NCBI GenBank assembly: GCA_963383645.1
Contig: OY726557.1
Location: 150,589,860-150,653,859, forward strand
Source: Muscardinus avellanarius
Taxonomy: Eukaryota; Chordata; Mammalia; Rodentia; Gliridae
Length of the DNA stretch: 64,000 nt
Reading direction: 5' to 3'
Position 1 is the first letter of the stretch. Every line of letters begins with the position of its first letter. Shown one piece after another: positions 1-12,320 of this stretch. Both the position numbers and the translations under genes were made by a program. The notes under the pieces were generated by a model that had not been told where the DNA came from, searched no databases, and saw only the letters and a list, made by a program, of their open reading frames with translations.

Positions 1-158
1 CCGAGCTTGGGAGGCAGAGACAGGAGGATCGCGCAGGTTCCAAGCCAGCCTTGCTGGCTTAAGAGACCCTGTTTCCAAAAAAAATATAAAATAGGTCTGG
101 GAGTGTAGCCCGGAGGCAGAAGGTTTCCATCCCCAGTACTACCAAAAAACAAAACAAG
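1..158 (+). repeat. Composite SINE (B1-like head, ID tail), 5' end cut by window edge
   Basis: It begins inside the 7SL-like head (GGGAGGCAGAGACAGGAGGA), continues through the ID-like tail and ends with a CCCAGTACTACC box and an A-rich stretch. Confidence 0.8.
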
Positions 159-386
159 CCGGGCGTGGTGGCACACGCTTGTCATCCCCGCGCTTGGGAG
201 GCAGAGGCAGGAGGATCGCGCAGGTTTGAAGCCAGCCACGCGCGATAGCTTAGGAGACCCTGTTTCCAAATAAAGATGTAAAAATAGGTCTGGGAGTGTA
301 GCCTGGAGGTAGAAGGGCTTCCAGGAACCCCAGTACCACCAAAAACAAAAAACAACAAAAACCAAAAAACAAAAAAACAAAAAACC
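159..386 (+). repeat. Composite SINE (B1-like head, ID tail)
   Basis: Full-length head starting GCCGGGCGTGGTGGCAC, ID-like tail, and an A-rich tail with C interruptions. It is directly downstream of another copy of the same family and overlies the 3' end of the retroviral gag remnant on the other strand. Confidence 0.85.
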
Positions 387-387
387 C

Positions 388-1457
388 AGACTTCAGCCCA
401 GGCTTTTATTGGATTAGTGCTCATAGGCATGGCAGCTAGAATTTCTTTGTGTTGTCTGTCTTTTTTATTTTCACTTTCCAAGTCCCTATTATTATAGACT
501 GAATTAGCAGCCTGCAGTAGTGGTTTTAGATTAAATTCATCTGACTCCAGTACCAGTTTTATTGTTGTTGTTGTTGTTGTTACTTTTCTTATATCAGGTG
601 CAGACTGAGTTAAGAATTTGTCTTTGAGAATGGCCTTCCCTTCTACCGGGTAAAGAATTAAGCAAATTGAATCACTGAACCTATTGTTCAGGGTCAATGG
701 CATAACTACCAAGGTCTCTTTTAATTTCTTTAAGCTCAGCCAGTAAAAACAGCTTATGGACAGATTGAACTCCAAATCCCCTGCCCTTACACTACTCTCA
801 GGTGAAACATCCCTTTTAGCCCTCTTGGAACTGGTTCTGGCTGTTGTCTTTTAGTTTTGGTGTCTCTTGGTTGGAGGGGGCTGTATCATGGTATGGAGGG
901 GGCCCATATAAGCACTGCTCCTTGGAAGCTAAGGGGAGTGCTACTGGTGCTCTAGCCCCTGCATGGCAGTCATCCTGCTTTTCTGGAGCTGCCTGATCCT
1001 TGGGTTGTTCCTTACTACTGATGCTAAAATTGTCTCAGGCTTGCAATCTTTGAATAAGTCTGGGTGGCTCTAGAAATAGTAAAAAAAAAAGCTGAATATA
1101 TGGCCTCTCATTGTACTTACCTTACCCCCTGCACAACTCTAACTACAAGATAGTATTAAAGTTTAAGCTTCCCTGTGGTGGCCAGGCCTCCACATCTCTC
1201 AGTGAGAACTGTGGCCAGGCTTGAGTGAAAAAGAAAATGAGAGCTTGTTTCTTTAAGATTTGGTAGTCTAATCTATCACCTATCACGGTGTCTGAGGATA
1301 TTGCTGGGATCCTATCTAACAGAGAGAGAGGGCATAATTGGAATATGCGCAGAAGGTCACCTTCCTTCCTTGCATCCTGTGAAAATGAGCGGCCCAGCCG
1401 GGTGCATCCAGCTGGGAACTTGTGTGTGGACGTGGTAAGAGTGGCCTCACTGCCCAC
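388..1457 (-). pseudogene. Endogenous retrovirus gag remnant (class I, gammaretrovirus-like)
   Basis: Two open stretches on the minus strand read as Gag. The upstream one (1457 to 1143) contains the motif [13 protein letters not shown], like the matrix C-terminus of gammaretroviral Gag. The downstream one (about 775 to 390) contains TQSAPDIR and, further on, YNNRD, which match the capsid C-terminal domain of that group. The intervening 370 bases have stops in the matching frames, and the reading frame ends in SINE sequence at about 386, so protease and polymerase are not present here. No LTR or primer-binding site could be tied to it. This is a dead fragment. The family call rests on the capsid motif and is fairly firm; the exact ends are uncertain. 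Confidence 0.65.
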
Positions 1458-1586
1458 CAGGGAGGGTCTCTAACAGGCTGAGAATTTGCCACTCTTGCCC
1501 CTGCCCCATCTCATCCTTCCCTGTCTGTTGCTTGTCCTCTCCCTATCTGAATAAGGTTCTCTATAGCCTTGTTCGTACCTTAGAGA

Positions 1587-1797
1587 TTTTTTTTTTTTTT
1601 AATTTTTGGTACTGGGGATGGAACCCAGGGGCATTCTACCTCTGAGCTACACCCACAGACCTGTTCTTTATTTTGAAACAGGGTCTCACTGAGTTGCAAA
1701 GGGCCTCACTAAGTAACTGAAGCTGTCCACAAACCGTGATTCTCCTCACAGCCTCCCAGATGCTGGGGTTACAAGCATGTGCCACCATGCCCGGCTT
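1587..1797 (-). repeat. Composite SINE, antisense
   Basis: Starts with a T-run and GGTACTGGGGATGGAACCC (antisense ID-like tail) and ends with the antisense 7SL head GCCACCATGCCCGGC. Confidence 0.85.
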
Positions 1798-2034
1798 GAC
1801 ATTTTTAACTAAGAAAACACTGAAGTTCTCAAAACATTCTCATTAATTTTCCTTCCTAAGAATGTGCCACAACTTTGGTGGGGATAAAAATCCAAGGCTG
1901 ACGAGGGTTCTGAATGGCTACTCACAGGCACTCTTCCTTTCCAGTTCTAGCCTGAGGGCTTTCTGTTGCATACAGAAGCAGTGTCTGTCTACTGAATGCA
2001 GTTGCTAATGGCAACGCTTGCAGGGTGTGGCTGC

Positions 2035-2146
2035 TAAGTTGCTGAGAGCCTCACTAAATAGCTGAGGCTGTTTTCGAACCTGTGCAATTCTCCTGTCTCA
2101 GCCTCCCAAGCGCTGGGATTACAATTGTGCGCCACCATGCCTGGCC
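2035..2146 (-). repeat. 7SL-derived SINE head, antisense, ID part absent
   Basis: CTAAGTTGCTGAGAGCCTCA to GCCACCATGCCTGGCC is the antisense B1-like head without the ID-like tail. Confidence 0.7.
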
Positions 2147-2559
2147 TCTAAGCCTCTTTAATAGGCTGGGAGGAGGTTCAAAGTTCTTTCATGTCTTCCC
2201 TGGACTATTTAAAGTGGAATTTCCCCCTCCCTTGGGGAGTCTGCTGTAGCTAAGTGGTGGCAGGGTTGTCTCCATGATCATGGAGAGCCCATCAGCACCA
2301 GTTATTCAGTCATCTGCCAGGATCTGATCACATTTTGGGAATGGTTATTGAGCTTTAAGATGCAGTGGTGTTGTGCCTTACTTTAAGTGTTTTGTTCTAA
2401 GTTAGATATTAAGGCTTACTTTAAGTTTTGCTAATACAAAATTTGTTATAATCATTAGTAAGATCAATAATTTAGTGTGTTTTTAGAAATTATATCGTAA
2501 TAGAGTTTGATTCTATAAGTTTTATTTTAGTCTTAAATTTAAGTTTTTTAGCTTAACTT

Positions 2560-3320
2560 CTTCTTGAGATTTAAATCCAGGCACAGGGCAGGAAATAACT
2601 TATAGGAAAATTCCCAAGGCAGTTAAAGAACAAGCGCCAGCCGGAGCCAGCTCCACTGCCCTTGTGTCTGAACAAACATTCCATAGATAAGAGACCCTCT
2701 TCCTTGAGCCCCTGCCACCCCTGAACATCTATGCTTCTCAGGCAATTTAAACACAGGAGTTATAAATTTAAAAAGTGTATACCTTCCCAAGCCTGCTATC
2801 CCTCATCTCCTCCATCTAATTGGCAGATAGAAAGACAAATGGGGCAAGGAACCCCGGCTGTCCTTGGGGGAAGGTAAAATAAAGCAGCAGCCGACTCACA
2901 TATCCCTGTTATGTCATTCCTCAACATCTGGGTAAACATACCATAAGAGGAGGGACCCTGTTCCTAGGTCAGTTGTGTGCTTTATGGTTGCTTTTCAAGT
3001 TGTAAATATCAAAAATGTCCAGGCTGATAGAATGACTAATGACCTTGTAACACGATGCTATATAAGGAGAGGGTTAACAAAAGACGGGGCCCTTGTCCTT
3101 ATCTGCTGAGCAGAGATGCTTGGGTCCAGGTTCAAACCTGTTAATAAAGTGTGGCTTTTCGGACAAACAATTGGCTATGGACAGTTATTCTCGCTCGCTA
3201 GTGTACAACAGTGGCAGCATTAGGCCACCATCAGCAGGAACCACCATTGAGTTGTGTAAGGGAGCTAGAGATAGAGCCCCAGGTGGGCGCCAAAACTGTA
3301 ATGCTGCCACGCTAAAACTA
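2560..3320 (+). mobile_element. Probable solo LTR or LTR-like block
   Basis: The plus strand holds a promoter and polyadenylation layout: a TATA element in GCTATATAAGGAG (about 3057-3070) and, about 75 bases downstream, AATAAAGTGTGGC (about 3142). GGGCGCC follows at about 3285. This spacing is typical of a rodent LTR with a short R region. Clear TG...CA termini and a tRNA primer-binding site were not found, so the ends given are guesses. It could also be part of a longer decayed provirus. It runs opposite to the gag remnant at 388-1457. Confidence 0.4.
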
Positions 3321-3329
3321 TAATGGTGT

Positions 3330-5700
3330 GAGGTGTAGCTGCGAGTTCATGTTCTTAGCTACCTTAGAAAAGAATAGCCAGAACTCTACTGCTGTAAGCT
3401 TAAGCAATTTTTATTATTACAAAGGTAGAAAGAAGGGACAGAACAAAGCACTGCATTAGAGAAATAAGTGCAGTGGAGTGTCTTGAAGTATCTGGCTGCA
3501 CTGGAATTTTAAATAGAACATTATAATACTTAACAAATATATTAAGCACAAAGATTGAAGTAAAATCCACTTGTAATCATCTTACTCTGAGATCAACTTT
3601 TGTAGTTGAATAAGTTTTTGATAAAGGAAACATGTAACAACAGCAGGTAGAAAAAAATTCTGATCATGGTATATCTTGTGGATAGAATGGAATTAAAAGA
3701 CTAATTAGAAGATGATTAAGACTAGGTAGGAGATGTTGAACTGGAGTAGATTAAACTAAAAGAAGAAAAAACAAAGAACTAAGAATGTGGTAAATAGTAC
3801 ATAAAGTAACTGAACTGAAAATAGGGACTGAACTTGAAAATAGGGAAATAAAATAACTGAACTTGAAAATAAGGGAGGTGGAGTGTTAGAGGAAAGGAAG
3901 TGTCCAATGACCCAAAAAGTTAATAAAATGTTAAATAAACCAAAGATTTTTGCAATTGGGTAATGAAGGGAAGTGTTCTCTCTTATTCCATAATCAAATA
4001 TCTATTGGGCATCTATTTTGTGTCTCTGTACCAGGATACATCAGTGAGCGACAACAGCAAAACCTCTAGCCCTCTTGGACCTTTAGTTCTAGTGGTGGAA
4101 ATTCTGGTACCACTAGGAAAAACAGGCAGAATAATACTAGTAGGTCAATCAAAGAAATTTAAAATTTTTATTAAAGTGTGTTTAAGTACTATGTCTTCCT
4201 TTAATTTTCTTTAATTTGTGTTTATAATAAGAGTAAAATATATTTAGGGGTGTCAAACAGTAGTGAACCGGGGTCTTTTGCGCTAGTGAAGAAAGAGGAC
4301 ATTTGTTCCAGTGAGAGGTGCAGAAACCCCCTAATTATGCAATGATTGGTGTTAGGTTGGTACCACATGTGAGTATGAGTGGAATTCCTTTTTGATGAAA
4401 ACTGGGAATTAGTTTCTATCCTAAGAGACATTCCCTAATAAAAAATTTTCCATAGCCAGCAGTTAGGAAAACCACAGAAAATTTAAGCAACTCCTGAAGA
4501 AAATTATTAAACAAAAATGTTTCGACTGTGGTTACATGATGGGTACATTCACTTTATGAAAACTCACTGAGGCAAACACTAATGATTTGTATACCTTTCT
4601 GTTTGTATATATCAATAACATTTTTACCTAAAAGTACCTTAACTAATTAGTTGAGTATAGCAAGCTATTAGGATTTTCTGAGTTTCCAGTTCCTCTTCTA
4701 CACAGTACAAACACTACCATGCACCTTACAGTTATTATGAATTTAAATTAAATAATATGCATAAAGTGTCTGGCCTGGAGCTTGCCATACAGAATGTTCT
4801 CAGGCTTGTTCACTCCTTATCTTTTTCAGCTTCCTTCTTTTCCACCTTCACGAGCTTTTTCTAGGTTTGAATTCCGATAAAATCAAAGGGACATCCGCTA
4901 GTCCAGACATGAGACTCTGAGGATGTCTGTGCCCTCAGGAGGAGCCCAAACAAGTCAACCTCTGATATTCTTGGGTAATAGGGAAAATGTGAAACTAGGA
5001 CAGGATCCCTGTTATAACTGAAAGCCAGCCAAACACTGTCGCGAGGTGCCAATGATAATAAGCGGACTTGCTGCCGAAATTACAGTATTTGCTCACTGTG
5101 CAGATTCTTCCGACAGGAAAATCCAGGGATAAGTCAAACAGACAGCAGTGTGAACGATCAAAGCAGGGGGCTTTCCCCATGGCATGGGTGTATCAGGGAA
5201 TTTGAGTTTACTCTTTGGTGCCAGTCTTACAGGAATATTTGGTTGACTCATTGAGATCTGAATCAATGGCTACTTTCAAGTTCACCGTCTTCTGACACTA
5301 AATTTTGGGAAATTGAGATTTCTGCTGTGAGTAGTATGTGGCGCTGACTTACTTTTTTGGAGATGATTTTCCTGGAGTTTCCTATTCTACCTAGTTTGGT
5401 GTCCAAGGTAAACCAGTCAATGTTCAATCTAGCCAAAGAATTTGCTAAAGCTCCCCTGCAGAAGCTCCTTGTCTCAACAGCTGACCATGACCTTGATCGT
5501 CTTTGCTTTTCAGCTGCTTTTTCAGCCCTGGCCTGGGGCTGCTCTTTGCAGTGCTCACCTGGTTATATTATCCCACAGAACTGAGCAGGTATTACCCCAT
5601 TAATTCTCCATTTCTTTGGGATAGGGAGGCTGTGGCTTCCATTACTACTGTGCCACCTTAGACACATAAGGGCTATATTTTCTCCTCTTAAGGATTTATT
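3330..5700. other. Non-coding stretch without recognised element
   Basis: AT-rich sequence with only short chance reading frames. No exon with splice sites, tRNA or SINE could be supported; old diverged repeats may be present. Confidence 0.5.
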
Positions 5701-5709
5701 TTCTTCTTT

Positions 5710-6140
5710 CCTTCCTTCATGGTACTGGGAATCTAATCTAGGGGTGGTCTACCTCCAATCTATACTCTCAGCCCTTTTTATATTTTGTTTTGAAAAGAAA
5801 AAAGTTCTTGCTAGGTTGTTGAGAACCTTGCTAAGTTGCTGAAACTGTCTTTGAACTCTCAATCCTCTTATTTCAGCCTTTCAAATACTAAGCTGGGAGT
5901 GGTGGCGCACACCTGTAATCTCAGCATTCAGGAGGCTGAGAACGCAGTTCGCAGACAGCCTCAGCTACTTAGTGAGGTACTCTGCAACTTAGTGAGACCC
6001 AGTTTCAAATTAAAGAATAAAAACTAGGTCAGAGGATGTAGCTCGGAGGTCTAATGCCCCCAGGTTCCATCCCCAGACCCGCAAAAAAAAAAAAAAAAAA
6101 AAAAATACTGTGATTACAGGTATGTGCCACCATGCCCAAG
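5710..6140 (-). repeat. Composite SINE, antisense, split by a younger SINE
   Basis: The left part (5710-5890) reads as antisense ID-like tail and most of the 7SL head. The last piece, ATTACAGGTATGTGCCACCA, resumes at about 6112, after the plus-strand SINE at 5891-6105. The bases AATACT occur on both sides of the inner copy, as expected for a target-site duplication. Confidence 0.75.
5891..6105 (+). repeat. Composite SINE nested in an older SINE
   Basis: Head AGCTGGGAGTGGTGGCGCAC, ID-like tail, CCATCCCCAGACCC box and a run of more than 20 A. Confidence 0.85.
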
Positions 6141-7225
6141 TCTTTCATGAATTTCTTAAATGCTAAGTAACAACCTCATCTACATGTCACATAAATAAGA
6201 GGGTAATTGTTATTTAAAACTATATATTGCTTAACCTTAAATAATACGGGCCCTAAATGTGATACCATATGTGTTGTTGGGTTTAGTAGAACATCTGATC
6301 TTGTCTGTTCCTACTGCCTTGTGGTCTTTGGATAGCCTCTAGCTTTTAGTGCACAGCAAGAAATAGGCACACATGTAGGAGATGTGATACATGGGGGCTG
6401 ATTCCCTAACCTCAGCATCTCCAGCCCATTTATTGAGTTACTATAGAAATAGAGTATAGTGGTTAAAAAAAAAAAGACTTATGATCTCTCACCTATCAAT
6501 CTGAGCATATAGGACAATGTCCTACCCTGTAGAAGTGTAGGTAGGAGTATGAAGGCTGCCGTTGGCTGAGTTTGGGATAGATTTCTATTTTCAAATCACT
6601 ACCCAACAAACAAGTCTAAAAGGTGTAGGGGAATTAGATTTCACACATCATCTGATGAATCATTATACCTAGTATTTCTATGAGACTGAGAATGAAGGTA
6701 ACACCAACAAAGGCAAACAGCAAGCTTATGAAATTCAAATGATTTATTAATGATTAGTACTTAATAATTATGCCATGTGGAGGACTGAAATCACCTCTGT
6801 GGTAGCCACACAATGTGAATCAGCGGCATGTCCAAGGGCCTGTGAAGTACCTTGCACTTCTCCAGAGAAGGCTGGAGATGATGGATTCAGATGTGGCTTC
6901 ATCTTCTCAGTTGCTTGCATTTATCATGCTATGAGCCTATAACTTGTTATAAATCAGAAGGAAGAGATTTGAAGTTTTGGGAGATGATCAAATTCACAAA
7001 CAAAATTTTCTTTGTGGCATAATTTTTTTTCTCAAATTCAGATATACATCACCTCTATCCAAGGCCATTAAAATTATATGTAGTTCTTAAAAATTCAAGT
7101 ACATTTCTCAGGAGAAGTTTCATCACTTTCATGAGATTTTCAAAGGGATCAGTGATCTCTGAAAGATTTTCAAAAGGCTCCATTCAAGTCACTCCACTAT
7201 GGCAGAGAAAAGAATCAAAGACAAA
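6140..7225. other. Non-coding stretch without recognised element
   Basis: AT-rich, with no supported exon, RNA gene or clear interspersed repeat. Confidence 0.5.
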
Positions 7226-7229
7226 AAAA

Positions 7230-7400
7230 AAAACCACAGAATTTGGAAGGCTGAGACAGGAGGATTTCAGGTTTGAGGATGATCTCAGCAATTTAACAAG
7301 ACCTAGCTTCAAGATAAAAAATAAAAAGGACTAGAAGAGTACTTCAGAGATAAATCCCCTGGATTCAATTCCCAGTACATAAAATAATAATAATAATAAA
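7230..7400 (+). repeat. Diverged composite SINE
   Basis: GGAAGGCTGAGACAGGAGGA head fragment, ID-like tail ending CAATTCCCAGTACA, and an (AAT)n-rich tail. Confidence 0.7.
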
Positions 7401-7520
7401 GAAGAAAAGATAAAAGAAAATTACTTTAACAAATCTTCAAAGGCAAGAGAAGAAAAGTGTGAAGGTAATGTTGACTTAAGATTCCTTTCCTACTGTTGTG
7501 GAGATTAAAGACTGGAAATG

Positions 7521-7752
7521 GAGCCAGGCATGGTGGCACACGCTTGTAATCCCAGCATTTGGGAGGCTGAGACTGCAGGATTGCGGTTTGCCGACAGCCT
7601 CAGCTACTTAGGCCCTCTGGAACTCAGCGAGACCCTGTTTCAAAATAAAGAATAAAAAATTGATCAGGGGGTGTATCTTGGAGGTCAAATGCCCCTGGGA
7701 TCCATCCCCAGACCTGCAAAAAAAATAATAATAATAAAATAAAATAACAATA
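7521..7752 (+). repeat. Composite SINE
   Basis: GAGCCAGGCATGGTGGCACA head, ID-like tail ending CCATCCCCAGACC, and an (AAT)n/(AAAAT)n tail. Confidence 0.85.
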
Positions 7753-7754
7753 AA

Positions 7755-8380
7755 CTGGAAATGGAGTACACACTCATCAATAAGGAAACCTTTGGAAATT
7801 GTGATACATTCAAATTATGGAATGTACTCAGGATATTTTATTAGGATGAACAAATTATTTCTATGACAGATGATTTGAAGAGCCTCCTATAATGTGGTCA
7901 TTACATAAGAAAAGCAAGAATCAGGGAAATGTATATATGATTCAAAGTTTGCATAACAAATAATGACAGACCTCCTTCCTCATTTCTTATCTATATATGT
8001 GCATGCATGCATTTGTATATGTGTGTACATACAATATGAGCAAGAAGGAAAAACATAGAAGGCTATGTATCCGATGAAAAGGAACCAGAGAGCATGATAG
8101 AATGAGTTATTCAATGAAGTGACAAAAGAAAAATTGGTATGTACACAAAGCAAATGGACATACACCAAAAAGATCCACTCTGCTGAATAAAGGAAGCTAT
8201 CTGTCATAATGATTGCATGTGTGATACAAACTTATTTATGTAAAATTAACTGTGTGCATAAAGAGAATCATGGAGGAAGTGGTGACTAATGGTGGTCATC
8301 TCATATGTGTAATATCAATTGGTATATTCTTCTATTATTGTATGTTATAAGTTAATTTTTCTTACAACTCTTTCCCCCTT
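7755..8380. other. Non-coding stretch without recognised element
   Basis: AT-rich unique-looking sequence with no supported gene or repeat. Confidence 0.45.
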
Positions 8381-8382
8381 CT

Positions 8383-8584
8383 TTTTTGTAGTACTGGGGA
8401 CTGAGGATTGAACTCAAAGCATTGTGCCTTTGAGATGAACCCAAGCCCTATTAATTTTTTATTTTGAAACAGAGTGTCACTAAATTGCAGAAGGCTTTGT
8501 TAAGTTGCTAAGGCTGGCTATGAATCCTCTTGTCTCAGCCTCCCAAGTACAAGAGTTACAGGTATGTGCCACTATGCCCTGGCT
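8383..8584 (-). repeat. Composite SINE, antisense
   Basis: TTTTTTGTAGTACTGGGGAC through GTGCCACTATGCCCTGGC, an old copy with many substitutions. Confidence 0.8.
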
Positions 8585-8589
8585 TTTTT

Positions 8590-9515
8590 TATTCTTACTG
8601 AAATTCAAATCTTCTATGGCTAGTATGAATTACTTACACAATTAGAGAAAACTTAAAATCTAACACTGATAAGAAGAAAAAAATCTTATTTTGTGGGATT
8701 TTACATTCTCTATGTATAATTCTAACAACCGTTAAATTAATTGTCTTCTGAAAGGAGACATGGAAAGTAATCAAGTCATAGATTCTGTATCATGCAGTTT
8801 ACAGATTCAGGAAGGATATGACCTACTGACATACTCCTGGTGAGGGACAAGTAGAGGGACAAGAAGTGTGAATGTAAATATTCTACTTAGGATCTTGCCA
8901 GGTGATGAGACAAGAAACACAGCTGCCTGAATAGAGCTTGAAGAAAGGAGTGGGTCATGAGATAAGGCTTCCTGGGAGTTAGCTTTTCCACAACTGTGCC
9001 CTGGAGCATAAGCTGCACTTGCATTAATGAAAAGCAAGATCAGGTTCTTTTCAGAAGCCAACAGGAACGTGACTGAAGACATGAAGGGCACCCTTGAACT
9101 TCCTAGAATCCTGCCCAAGACCCAGCTGCTCAAACACTGTGAGGTATTTTGCACTTAAAAAGTGGGTACTGAATATGATTCATTATTCTTTGCAGAGCCT
9201 GTGAATCATCTCAGGGACTTGGTATGAGAGAGAAGGAAGCTTCTTGCTCTCTCCACAGAGTGGATCCTCTCAAAGCTGACTTGAGTTGGAAAATCCCAAG
9301 AGATTTGTTGTTCAGAACGAAACTAAGATGTGAAAATTGAGCTGAGGAAGGACCCCTTTCTTTCTCGTATCTGCATTTATTTGAAATAAGTTAGGTAATC
9401 ATTTTAGGGAGAGCAAATTCCACTTCTGATTCCATAAATCTCAGCTTAAGTGGCTTCTGTTTCTCCTGAATGTTTTCTTTTCCCTTACCCATCCCTACCT
9501 CGTTCCCTTCCTTTG
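8590..9515. other. Unique flank left of the duplicated segment
   Basis: No exon or repeat was recognised. Its right end is where similarity to the region near 43585 stops being detectable. Confidence 0.45.
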
Positions 9516-10094
9516 TGGTTTTCCTGGAAGACCTGAGGTTTGGTCAGGACACTGTCAAAGGCAAGCAAGCAGGGGTAACAGGCATACTTCCAAAGGAAGA
9601 GCAGTCCTTCAAACATCTCCTTACCAAACTAGCCATGATTTCCAGAGTCCTCCAGTAGAAAGTCTATGGGCTTCTACATTTTTCCAGTAAAGGGTCTCAC
9701 TTCAATATCTTGAAGCTGTCTTTTAGGGTCTTCTATGGCATTGAAAATACCCATGACACAGTAAGTCTTCTAGGAGCCCATGGACAACTCCTTGAAGAAG
9801 GCTCTGTTGAGAGGCAGCAGACCTCTGAGAGGCAGGCCTCTGAGAGTCCTGATTTTTTTTTTTTTTCATGAGAATGGCTCAGGGATTGAGTTAGAAAAAT
9901 GTTAAATATTTCATAATTTTGCCTTTGTCCTCCCTAGTCTACAAACATGTGTGGAAAAGGGAATACTCATTTCATACATGTAAGCATGTGCCCCTGATGG
10001 TCTAGAAATGTTAACCTTCATATTTTTATTTAAATTAATTTAAAATCAAGCATCTATTTATTAACTGCCCAGGGCTACTATTTGTTTGTGTATA

Positions 10095-10301
10095 TATATT
10101 TTGTAGTACTAGGGATTGAACCCAAGAATATTCTACCCCTGAGATATCTCAGAATACTTTTTATTTTTAAATTTTGAAACAGGATCTTGCTAAATTGCTG
10201 AGAGCCTGGATAAGTTTCCATGTGCTGGCCTTGAACCTTCAGTCCTCCTGTCTCAGCTTCCCACATACTTGAATTATAGGTATGTGGTAATTCACTTGGC
10301 C
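10095..10301 (-). repeat. Composite SINE, antisense, unit A only
   Basis: TTGTAGTACTAGGGATTGAA through the antisense head. The corresponding place in unit B (near 48870) lacks it, so it was inserted after the duplication or was lost in B. Confidence 0.75.
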
Positions 10302-10767
10302 CTTTGTGTCCTTAAGGCTGAAAAAAGATCCACAATAATATAAATTCATGAAATGTGTAGTCTTGAAAAATGAGAAAAAACATTTAATGCACTATACTTA
10401 AGATATATTAATAGCAATGTGACAATATTTTGTACTTTTGACTTCAGTTCTAATCCCCTCCCATTGGGCTGGCAAGAGACTTGGCCTGGCATCCTGGAGT
10501 CCCCCCTCCTCGTTACTGACCCTCCCAGCCCAGCCCCTTGGTCTTTTCGGTTCTGCTGACTGTGGCTTCTGTGGTATGCTTCCTTCAGGGACGCTGGCTG
10601 CACCCAGCCCGGATCTTACTTCCCTATTCCCCAGTGGTCATTCCTTCTGTGGTCCCACACATCCTTGCCATGGAGTGAGGCTCAGTTCTTCATGGTACTC
10701 AGAATCCATAGACTGTCCCACCACTCCCAGTATTGGCTCAGTTTAGGAGAAATCACTGTCTTATTGA

Positions 10768-10847
10768 TTTCGCAGGGCTGGGGATTAAACCCAGGTCCTG
10801 TGCACGCTAGGCAAGTGCTGTACCACGGAGCTATACCCCCAACCTCT
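10768..10847 (-). repeat. Lone ID-type SINE, antisense, shared by both units
   Basis: A tRNA-like body read antisense: CTGGGGATTAAACCCAGG, GCTAGGCAAGTGCTGTACCA, GAGCTATACCCCCAACC. The orthologous copy in unit B is at 49346-49428, so it predates the duplication. Confidence 0.75.
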
Positions 10848-11279
10848 AGGAATCATCTCTTCTTTAACCAGACTCACTTTGTGGATTTAGGCTCAGCCTG
10901 GGGATAACATGCTCAGGGTCACAAATGCTGAGGCAGTAGATGCAGAACCTGCTGGCTGCTTGAGCACTGTGTGAAGGAAAGGGAGGAATAGAGGAAAAGT
11001 AACTTAGTAAAGTAAAACCATGCAAATTTGTTCTGATTTGTCCTCCTCTCTCAATCCATTGACATGTTTCCTCTGAGTCTATGTAATCAACAATTCCAGT
11101 TGGCTAATCCTTTATGAGAATGCCATTACCTTCAAATGACACATCCTAGATCTCTTAGTTTTATGGATGGGTCCTCAAAATATTTAATCTATCCCCTGGC
11201 AAAATGCCACATCAAACCAGGTGGAACTGATGTTATGGGTCAATACTGACCTAGCAGAGTACAAGATCATTTTTTTCAC

Positions 11280-11477
11280 TCAATAGTGGGGATTGAACCC
11301 AGGGCCTCATGAATACAAATCAAGCCTTCTACCACTGAATTACACCCCCTATCCCCATTACTTTTAAACTTTGAGACAAGGTCTTGCTAATTTGCCCAGG
11401 TTGGCCTTGAACTTAGGATCCTCCTGACTTAGCCTCTCCAGCCCCTGGAATTATAGGCCTGCACCACCACACCCCAC
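11280..11477 (-). repeat. Composite SINE, antisense, shared by both units
   Basis: AGTGGGGATTGAACCCAGGG to CTGCACCACCACACCCCAC. The unit B counterpart is at 50325-50525, so it is older than the duplication. Confidence 0.8.
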
Positions 11478-11630
11478 ATATGCAGGCTTCTTTAAGACAT
11501 GCATTCTTAGTGGGAACTACATTATCCTCCAAGTGGTGAAAGTTGTTAATTAGAGGCAGAAAAAACATACTTCTCTGTGTTACAGGACAGAAGTGCACAA
11601 CATATAAGCGGAGAAACAATATTTCTCTGA

Positions 11631-12020
11631 TATTATCATAGAGAGTGAAGGGTCATATGTTTTTTTAAATATGTGCAGGGTAGGTATGGATACAAGAGGA
11701 GGGTCATATGTGTGTGTTTTTTTTTTAATATTTGCAGGTAGGTAGGGATACAAGAGGGACTCCAGATAATAGAGGAGAAAACTCAGTTGAGCCAGGGAGG
11801 TGTATAGGGTAAGGGAGTAGGAAGACTGGATTTTATTTATGGAAATACTATCATGGACTATGTGTGTACATGTGAATATACAGCCATCTATCTGGGTACT
11901 CTGTATTGGGAAGGAGGGAAATGGGGAGGTGGAGGGACACCAAAAGCCATGTGCATTTATGTCATTGTCAACATGATTTACATCATGATGTGAGACTATA
12001 ATGCACCAATAAAAGCACAA
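11631..12020 (+). mobile_element. 5'-truncated LINE 3' end, unit A only
   Basis: It ends GACTATAATGCACCAATAAAAG and has a purine-rich G tract (GGGAAGGAGGGAAATGGGG), both typical of the L1 3' end here. It matches the 3' part of the element at 43791-48273 read on its own strand. Unit B has uninterrupted sequence at this point (near 50645). Near its left end a segment of about 55 bases is tandemly doubled (about 11650-11757). Confidence 0.7.
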
Positions 12021-12144
12021 AAGGCAAATGGCCAGGGAGGAATTACTAAAAGGTCTAAAAGGCCTCCAATGAAAAGCAGCAATGAAAGAAATGTCAGCAG
12101 CCACTGCTCAGTCTGTTAAAAGGAAAGAGGACCAACATTTATGG

Positions 12145-12320
12145 GATGCCATTAATGGGTCAGGCATAGCGCTGAGCAGTTTCATGTATTCTATTTAATC
12201 CTCACAACAGTCAATTGTGGGTGAGGAAATTGAGGTTAAATAACTCAACCAAAGCGACACAGCTTGCAGGTAGCAGAGCTGAGGTTTGAGGCCAAGTGTG
12301 ATTTTAAAGCTGTATGTTTT
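12145..12320 (+). repeat. MIR-like old SINE
   Basis: GGTCAGGCATAGCGCTGAGC, ATTTAATCCTCACAACAGTC, GAGGAAATTGAGG and GACACAGCTTGCAGGTAGCA follow the MIR order. The paralogue is at 50985-51155. Confidence 0.75.

Noticed and set aside
5357..5584. 75-codon plus-strand frame with a seemingly protein-like composition
   Set aside because: No splice sites, no family match and no conservation evidence inside the window.
8807..9154. Minus-strand frame of 115 codons
   Set aside because: No start or splice context, no recognisable family and no counterpart elsewhere. Length is within chance for this window.
11580..12104. Minus-strand frame of 174 codons
   Set aside because: It runs antisense through a LINE 3' end (11631-12020) that is missing from unit B, so it is not a conserved gene.
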